Source: Begonia masoniana (taxonomy: Eukaryota; Streptophyta; Magnoliopsida; Cucurbitales; Begoniaceae). Taken from it: a DNA stretch of 64,000 nt. The notes under the pieces are model-generated. The model was not told where the DNA came from, did no database searches, and saw only the letters and a list, made by a program, of their open reading frames with translations. Made by a program: the position numbers and the translations under genes. The DNA lies in the NCBI GenBank assembly GCA_022432975.1, contig CM039508.1, positions 21,035,213 to 21,099,212 of the forward strand, in the 5' to 3' direction. Positions 57,596 to 64,000 of the stretch are shown here, in pieces. Each line of letters starts with the position of its first letter. Position 1 is the stretch's first letter.

Positions 57596-60006
57596 TGTAA
57601 CGCCCCCGAACCCACCCTGGCTCGGTGCGCCACTTTACTAACCAATCCCACGTTAAAAACCTCATTTAAAATAAAATTGACACCGTAGAATCTAAAACTA
57701 AATCTCCTGAAACTCTTTTAGGTCATACCTAGCTGCCTAGACTCACAAATTTCCCTTAATCCTAACCTTTAAGCACCACGGCATCATTCCCGAAAATTTT
57801 GGCAAAGTAACGCCTAAAAATGGCGCCTCCAAAATGCTAGGTACCTGCAATAAATCAATTCCCAAATAGATCCAGAATACTCCTAACGCATATGGCATGA
57901 GAAATCTCCAAATAGCAGTAAAGAGGGAAACTAAAATACAAATATTCCTAAGTGAAGAAAGTCCACAATATAGGGCGACATATCACCCTTAACTATGACT
58001 ATATACAACAAATCCAAATAGCTATCCCGTAACTATCAAAAACATTAACCAAAAAGAGATTGCGCATTCCCATCATTTCTACAAACAGACATCTACAATA
58101 AACTACTAAAATGTAAAGTCCCACATTCTCCCGAAGACCATGGTCGTGACGCCCCGACAACTGCTTGCACCGGCATGCCCCGAACTCCTCCAACTGCGAC
58201 CTAGTCCTCGGCTGTCCCCTCTACCTTACCTGGATCATACTCGCCACCTACACCATAGAACACAAAACGTAAGCCTAATACTTAGCAAGTAGGGAAATAA
58301 TGCACATAACACACTAAATGCTCGACTCAACCCTAACATGCAGTTTCTACACCCTCCGTTGTTTTCTTTTCGTTCTGGTTACATTTATCTTCCACTTTCA
58401 TGTGAATCAAGTAGGCACACGCCCCAACACAATCCTGGACGGCCACGCCTTGACCCACGGAGATTGACTGGAGGCACACGACCTAACACAATCCTGGACG
58501 GCCAACCAAATCTCCCCCAATCGATCGTAGAATCCTCATTGTGCTTTCAAGTACGAGCATATTGAGACATTCATACTCACGACACATTACGTAATTTTTG
58601 CATAGCATCTCTAATCAAATACCTCACGGGGTGCTCAGCGAGCCACGAGCCCGACGAGGCTATTCAACTAGAGACCAAGTTGCATATCAATTTTCTTATC
58701 TTTCAATTCATTCTCACCACTCAAGCATGCAAAACACGTGGTTTCGTAGTTAGAAAACAATGATGCATGACACACGATGCATGACATAAATTAAAACATA
58801 GCAAACAAAAAACATAGCAAACAAACAATCATTCCTTACCGTTCTATGGTGTAGGCTCGAAGGCAACAAACAAGCACCACTACTTACCTGGCGTCCTAGC
58901 TTGCTAAGGATACTCGGTTACCTGTCCACCTACGGCTCGACCTACGACAAATATTCAAACTTCATTAAACTCAAGCCTACATCCACCAATTACTCTCAAA
59001 CTACTATTTCTAGCATAATCCAACTAAAACCTAACTAAACGGGCCACTAATTTGGGTTCGGTAAAAACCGACCCGAAACTTTAAAAGCACGTAACTTTTG
59101 CGTCGGTTATCGGAATCGAACAATTCCAGCGGCCACGTACTCCTCTAATAACCTATTGTAACCTGCCAAAAGGAATTTTAAAACAAACGACCCTAGCTAG
59201 GTCAAAACTGGCAAAACTCGAACTGCCCCTAAACTGGGAATTTCACCATTCTCGGTTTTTCATCAATTCTCATCAATTCCTTCACCAAACGATCACCCTA
59301 ACCTTCAATTAGCATAAACTAACAAAAATCCCAAGCTACACACACCAAAACCCGAAATGCCCAAATCGGGCTCCTTGATTTTTCGCCCAAACGAACCCAT
59401 CACGGCCAGACGATGAAAGCCGGTCCAAGGGTTGGCGAACCCACGCCGGAAACTACCAAAATCGGCCGGTGATCGGAGCCAAATCGGGCTCGTCACCCTC
59501 GGCCACGAACAGAGCCAAAAACAGGGCAAAAATCGACCCTTACCTGTCGGGTCGTGCACGGAGACAACCAACTCTGCTCGTCGCTGTCGTCTGGCTGGGC
59601 CGGAGAACGCCAGAAATCACGGCGGTGAACGGCCGTCGATCGTCTCCCGTTCGCGTCTCCCTCGTCTCTCCCTTGTTCTCGTTCTCGGGTGCTCGAACAT
59701 AACAGAATGGCTTCGGCCATTCTGTTGTTTTATTATTATATATATTTTTTAATAATAATAATAATAATAATAATAATCATAATAATAACATTAATAAATC
59801 ATTATTTACCGTTTTGCCCTCCCGAGTTTTCGACCATTTCGAATTTCGTTAAATCTCGTTCTTAATTTATAACTCACGGCTTAAATTCACTGGAAATACC
59901 CGAACCTAAAACCATTCACATTTCTTTTAAATTAATTAAAACAACCTATTTTATTATTATTTTATTTTCTCTCTAATTTTTCCTTAAAAAAATCCCGGGT
60001 GTTACA
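57596..60006 (-). mobile_element. 5' LTR of a minus-strand gypsy element
   Basis: Minus strand TGTAACACCCGGGA at 60006 to GGGGGCGTTACA at 57596 (2411 bp), followed by a perfect 12-base PBS core. Predicted intron 1 from 59543 (GACAG/GTAAGG) to 58942 (GTCGTAG/GTCG), middle exon 58941-58888, intron 2 58887-58248 (CCAG/GTAAGTAG to GGTGTAG/GTGG). The pairing motifs 58841-58854 and 58248-58261 are perfectly complementary over 14 bases. Repeat of CAATCCTGGACGGCCA at 58428-58504. Confidence 0.85.
59750..59790. repeat. (AAT)n microsatellite
   Basis: About 12 AAT units with one ATC interruption. Confidence 0.9.
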
Positions 60007-61140
60007 ACAACTACTATAATGAAAACTAGCGCTACGTAGACAAATATTGTTAAATATTTGCAATTATAAAAAAATATAAAATAATGATTCTTTCTGTTAT
60101 TTTATCACTAGTAATTAAAGTAGTATTAAAAATTATATTTACTTAAAAATATACTCTTTTTAATTTAAAATTTGGATTTATAATACCTGCATAAAAAATA
60201 AAAAGGAATATCATACCTATATTTTTCAAATTTTGTTTTTATTTTATAAAGAATATTATTAAAATCATTTATATGTCAATCTTGTGCCAAATTTAAAAAA
60301 ATATCAAGATGAGGTGTTGAATATTAAATTTCAGAATAGTTATTTGTAATCATTAAAAGATTCTAAGAATTCAAAATTTGTACTAATAAATATCATAACT
60401 ATCGAGATTAATACTGTGTTTTTTATTAAGAAAATAACAAATGACTTATCAATACAACTTAACATTTTCTACCATTTAAATAAGTTGATTTCCAACTATT
60501 TTCTATGTCAGTCTTTAATTTTTGTGGTTTAATTTGAATAGATTTACAAAATTTTATATATTGTTGTTGTCTAATATAGGAAATTGTAGATTTTGTTACT
60601 TCTTAATAACGCAAAATACAACTCACACCAACTTTAACAACAAAATTTTAAAATTTGGCACATAGATCTCATATGAAAAAAAAAAGAGTTGAGTAATAAA
60701 TGCAATAGTATCATTATCAATATTAACATTATTAAACGTTATATTAAATATTTTACTAATAATACAATATTCACGTAAAATTGTCATAATATGATTAAAT
60801 ATAGGATTATAATGTGAGAATATTTATAGTTATAAATTTTAATTTTTTTTATTTAATTGTCGATATTCACTACTAAAATATGAAGCCTATGAATTAGGTT
60901 CATTCCATAAAAAGACTTGATGCAAATAGATATTGATGAAGCATTTCTAATAATGGGATTAAATTATTTTTCACATCATTAAAAGTTTAGCATAGTTATC
61001 AAATAAAACACTTATACATGAGGTAAACTTTAACTAATATCTTGTACTTTCAAAATTTGTCAATTTAAATCTTGTACTATAAAATTGTTATCGATTTTAA
61101 ATCTTTAGCTAATTTCTTTAAACAAACCAGTTAGTTTTTT
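60007..61140. other. AT-rich stretch without recognised genes
   Basis: Very AT-rich; no ORF or repeat family recognised. It does not continue the gag interrupted at 49697, so the retroelement block has been rearranged. Confidence 0.55.
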
Positions 61141-61599
61141 ACCCAATTGCACCTCCCAACCTCCTCTCTCTCACCACCGTATCCTCGTTGCTAGAGAAGA
61201 CCATGTCTTGTTTAGATTGGAAGCAGAGAGAGAACGGATATTTTGTCACCTTGCAGACTGTTTTCACATGTATGTATTTTAATTGTTAATATTTTATCTA
61301 CTAATTAGTTTGTGTTTTATTTATAGGTAAAGTCCTTTTGAACCTTGAAACGAAGGAAGAAAGAATTTATCTTCCCTTAGTCAAATATTGTAACCAAGCT
61401 CTAATTTCATATTTTTAGGAAAACTTTAATTTTATTTAAACCTTGTTTGTTGCCTTGTTTTCTTTAATTCGGATGTTTGTAATAGTCTTTCGGAAGGCTA
61501 GGATTGATCAAAGCAAGGAGCAAGAAGCAGTCACTCTTTGAGGCATTTCATCGAACAGTTGTCGTGCGCAAGAAAAAGAAGACACTCAAGTGAAGGCAA

Positions 61600-62304
61600 T
61601 GCGCGCAACATCGCACAGCAGCCCATGGCGCGTAGCAGAGGCGACTAGCAGCAAGGGGCGCGCGCACAAGAGAACCGGGTAGCACTGAACGCAGGCACAA
61701 GATTAATCGGGCAGCAGCTACGGACCAAACCGATTCACTCCAACGGCTACATTCTGAAGGAGCATCTTTCTCCAATGGCTTTTTCCCTTTCTTCTGCATT
61801 TTCCATTTTCGTTTTCCCGAAGCCTCTCACGGCTATATTTTTGTATTTCTGAACACTTTTTAGGCATCTTTGGATCAATAGAAATTTCGTTGAACTTTTA
61901 TCTTCAGTTTTACAGAGAGGTTCGTCGAACCTACTCCCCGTCGGTGCATAGCACCAGAATCACCGGAGGTTGTCGAGTTCAGTACGTAATATCTGAACTG
62001 GATCTTTCGGTCCATAACACTCGAAGGTGTATCATTTTCGTCCATCGGTGCGTAATATCCGATCGGCTAGTTCGTGGTTCATTCTTCATCCATTCACTCC
62101 ATCGGCATTTTCTGAGTAATTTACGCCAGATTACACTCATACCCATTTCCGTTTCATCATTCATTCATTTTTCGTTCTCTGTTCTCTGGTTTTTAGGTGT
62201 TTTCGGTTGAACCTGAGAACACCATGTTTGTCTGATCGTTTTAATCGCTTCCGCATGTACCTTGTCCTATTGAGCGAGAGATCACACGGGTCCAAGGCAC
62301 ATCA
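61600..62304 (+). mobile_element. Probable LTR 3' part of another retroelement
   Basis: Sequence ending GGCACATCA two bases before a perfect initiator-Met PBS. TTGTATTTCTGAACAC and a GGATCAATAGAAATTTCG stretch (61840-61895) look like the transcript-end part of an LTR. I could not find the LTR start, so the left boundary is a guess. A copia-type element is likely because the LTR end CA is separated from the PBS by TT and no GTCGTTACA end is present. Confidence 0.45.
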
Positions 62305-62306
62305 TT

Positions 62307-62319
62307 TGGTATCAGAGCC
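62307..62319 (+). other. Primer binding site
   Basis: TGGTATCAGAGCC, the exact complement of the plant initiator-Met tRNA 3' end. Confidence 0.8.
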
Positions 62320-64000
62320 GGAGTTGCTCTCTGGTTTGTGTTTCTCTTCGTTGTTTTGTGTTTTTTGTTGTTGTTTTTTTTTTTTTTTTCTGTTCGTTGT
62401 CTCTATTTTCATTTTGTTTCTGTCTAGTAATTTGAGTCGTTTGTTTTTGATTAATAATCAGAATGACCAACAAAGCATGGATCATTAATCTGCTTAGTTA
62501 GACGGCACGTTTCGTTGCTATCGTTGTTTGTAATTCTCTATTTTTATTCATGAGTGTGTCTTGTTTTTGGGTCATTTGTGATCTGTTTTGCTAACAAAAA
62601 TAAACCATATTGCTTGAGCTATCTTTCTACCTATTAAACTAGCATGTATGAAAGTTTTTGTTAACAATACTGATCTGTTCTTTTGTGATTTTCTTTGTTG
62701 TTCTCTGTTTTTCTCGTTTCTCATCTTGAGTTGTTGAGTCTGTTGTTTTATTACGTTAACCAAGATAAACTCGTTGCATGAAAATCATTTCATTTAAGTT
62801 ATCTAGCTTGCACCAAAATGTTTCCTGTCAGTTTCTGTTAAGTAGCAGGTCTACATTTGCATAAGAGCTTCCATCCTCGATCCTTTTGTATCACGCTGGT
62901 GAACTAGGTTGATTTGCTGATTGTCTGCTCAATTCTCTGGTGATTATTGTTTCTATCATATTTGTTTTGTTTAATTTTACATGGTGATTGTTGTGTCTTA
63001 AAGCATGAAAGTCTATCATTAAAATCTATCACATGCTGTTTTAGTCTGTCAAAACTGTTTTTCGTCATTTTCTGTGTTTTGTTTGCTAAAACAAAGTATC
63101 TCAAGCTTGCATTATTGGTTTTCGAGGTCCCTACGCATGGCAGAATACACTATTATTCATAATAATAGTGACATGCGTTACCCTGTGATTTTAAAACTAT
63201 TTTAAAATCATCAAAAAACCATAAATTGGATCGTTAGTCTAAAAGAAATTATTTTTGAGAAATATGTAATTTTTCAAAATGTAAACAACTTACATTAAGA
63301 AAAATTATTAGAATTTAGATTGTGAAATAATAAAAGAAGATACCTTTATGGAGCAACGCTTTTACTCAGGTACTCCCGTCTGATCTTAACAGCCTTAACT
63401 CAGGATCAGGTATTATTCCCGAAGACTTTGATACCGTCGAGTCTTCTGAAGATCTTTACACTTAAATCTCCTGACGTGTGGGCGTCTCTCTTACAAGAAT
63501 AACACACTCATATATTTGTGGAGAGACGTGTTCTCAACACATGAGACGTCTCTCTTCGATCTTAGAAACGATTTTCTAAAACCGAATACGGAAAGGTCAC
63601 ACCTTTTCTCTCTAGGAATTTGTTTCTCGGTCGTTCACCGTCGTTCTTTTGGTTCGTTCTCCTGTCAAATCACATTTGACAATTTTTATAGATATGTTTT
63701 AAAATTAATTTTTAGATTTATTTTAATAAAAACTAATTTTTAAAAAATAAATCTTATCTAATCAAATCTAATTTGATTAGAAGTTGATTTATCTAATAAA
63801 TCAATTTATCAATTAATCATATAATCTAAAAATAGTTTTTAGAATATATTTATGAAAACTACTTTTCAAGATAATCTCATCTCATGAGATTCTTCAGATC
63901 TACTTTTAAATAGTAAACAAACTATAAGTCAACTGTAGATCAAATCTAATTTGATCAGATTTTCCAGATCTACTTTTATTCAAATTTCAAAAAATCTGAT
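62320..64000. other. Retroelement leader and AT-rich flank, no gene recognised
   Basis: T-rich leader after the PBS, with GTTTTGCTAACAAAA and GTTTGCTAAAACAAAG as loosely repeated motifs (62586, 63078). No gag start is recognised. From about 63340 the sequence (TACTCAGGTACTCCCGTC, GGGCGTCTCTCTTAC, GAGACGTCTCTC) looks like part of another repeat that I cannot place. The end holds repeated AATCTAATTTGATTAGA and TCCAGATCTACTTTT motifs. Confidence 0.4.

Noticed and set aside
59305..59752. GC-rich open frames in the LTR at 57596-60006
   Set aside because: Overlapping frames are open on both strands and lie in the predicted untranslated first leader exon; no protein similarity recognised.
24754..60006. 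Endogenous pararetrovirus, since these also use an initiator-Met PBS and zinc knuckle
   Set aside because: LTRs with TG...CA ends, 5-bp target duplications and an integrase tail identify LTR retrotransposons.
61548..62488. Open frames of 60-106 residues near the PBS at 62307
   Set aside because: They cross the LTR end and PBS and look non-coding; composition is Ser/Phe-rich low complexity.

Overview
The window is nuclear DNA of a flowering plant, probably a dicot. It holds a large 5S-rRNA-derived tandem array, then a retrotransposon-rich, mostly AT-rich region with nested Ty3/gypsy (chromovirus-like) LTRs. I see no intact cellular protein-coding gene. The species cannot be named from this sequence. 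A run of exactly 100 N (51295-51394) marks an assembly gap.

Layout. 1-24753: GC-rich tandem array of roughly 515-bp units, each with a 5S-rRNA-like segment of about 118 nt on the minus strand followed by a T-run and a spacer of about 400 bp. One unit is split by a 1953-bp solo LTR (15388-17340). 24754-28827: broken minus-strand gypsy element (LTR 26387-28827, PBS, gag, zinc knuckle, protease, then a second leader and gag start). 29551-37517: gypsy element with two LTRs, a perfect 5-bp target duplication (CGGAT), gag, protease and the integrase/chromodomain-like tail, but no RT, RNase H or integrase core. 41213-46509: solo LTR (duplication GGTTT) with a second solo LTR (43287-46153, duplication TCGCC) nested in it. 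47458-49697: truncated LTR, PBS and gag start. 49698-60006: rearranged block of two minus-strand LTRs, one plus-strand LTR and degenerate internal sequence. 61140-64000: probable end of another LTR element with a perfect initiator-Met-type PBS at 62307-62319.

Main observations. (1) The array-wide 5S consensus differs from the usual plant 5S at about ten sites, but the helix changes are paired: 15/64, 81/95 and 83/93 covary, and a U-G pair at 9/110 becomes C-G. The founder variant therefore appears to have evolved under RNA-structure constraint. (2) Diverse gypsy LTRs here share one hidden layout: CCAAT box, first leader exon, intron, a middle exon of about 46-56 nt, a GTAAGT donor, and 470-640 nt later a GATGTAG/GT acceptor. 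A donor-proximal CTACATCA-type motif is complementary to the acceptor, and the two sides change together between LTR families. (3) The LTR at 47458 lacks the first intron exactly at the predicted splice junction, as expected if a spliced leader RNA was reverse-transcribed. (4) A further intron-like segment of about 50-70 nt lies between PBS and gag in five leaders. (5) Each LTR family carries its own minisatellite, some built on TGACGTCA or CACGTG sites.

These elements are parasitic and mostly dead. Whether any 5S-like copy is transcribed cannot be judged from sequence alone.
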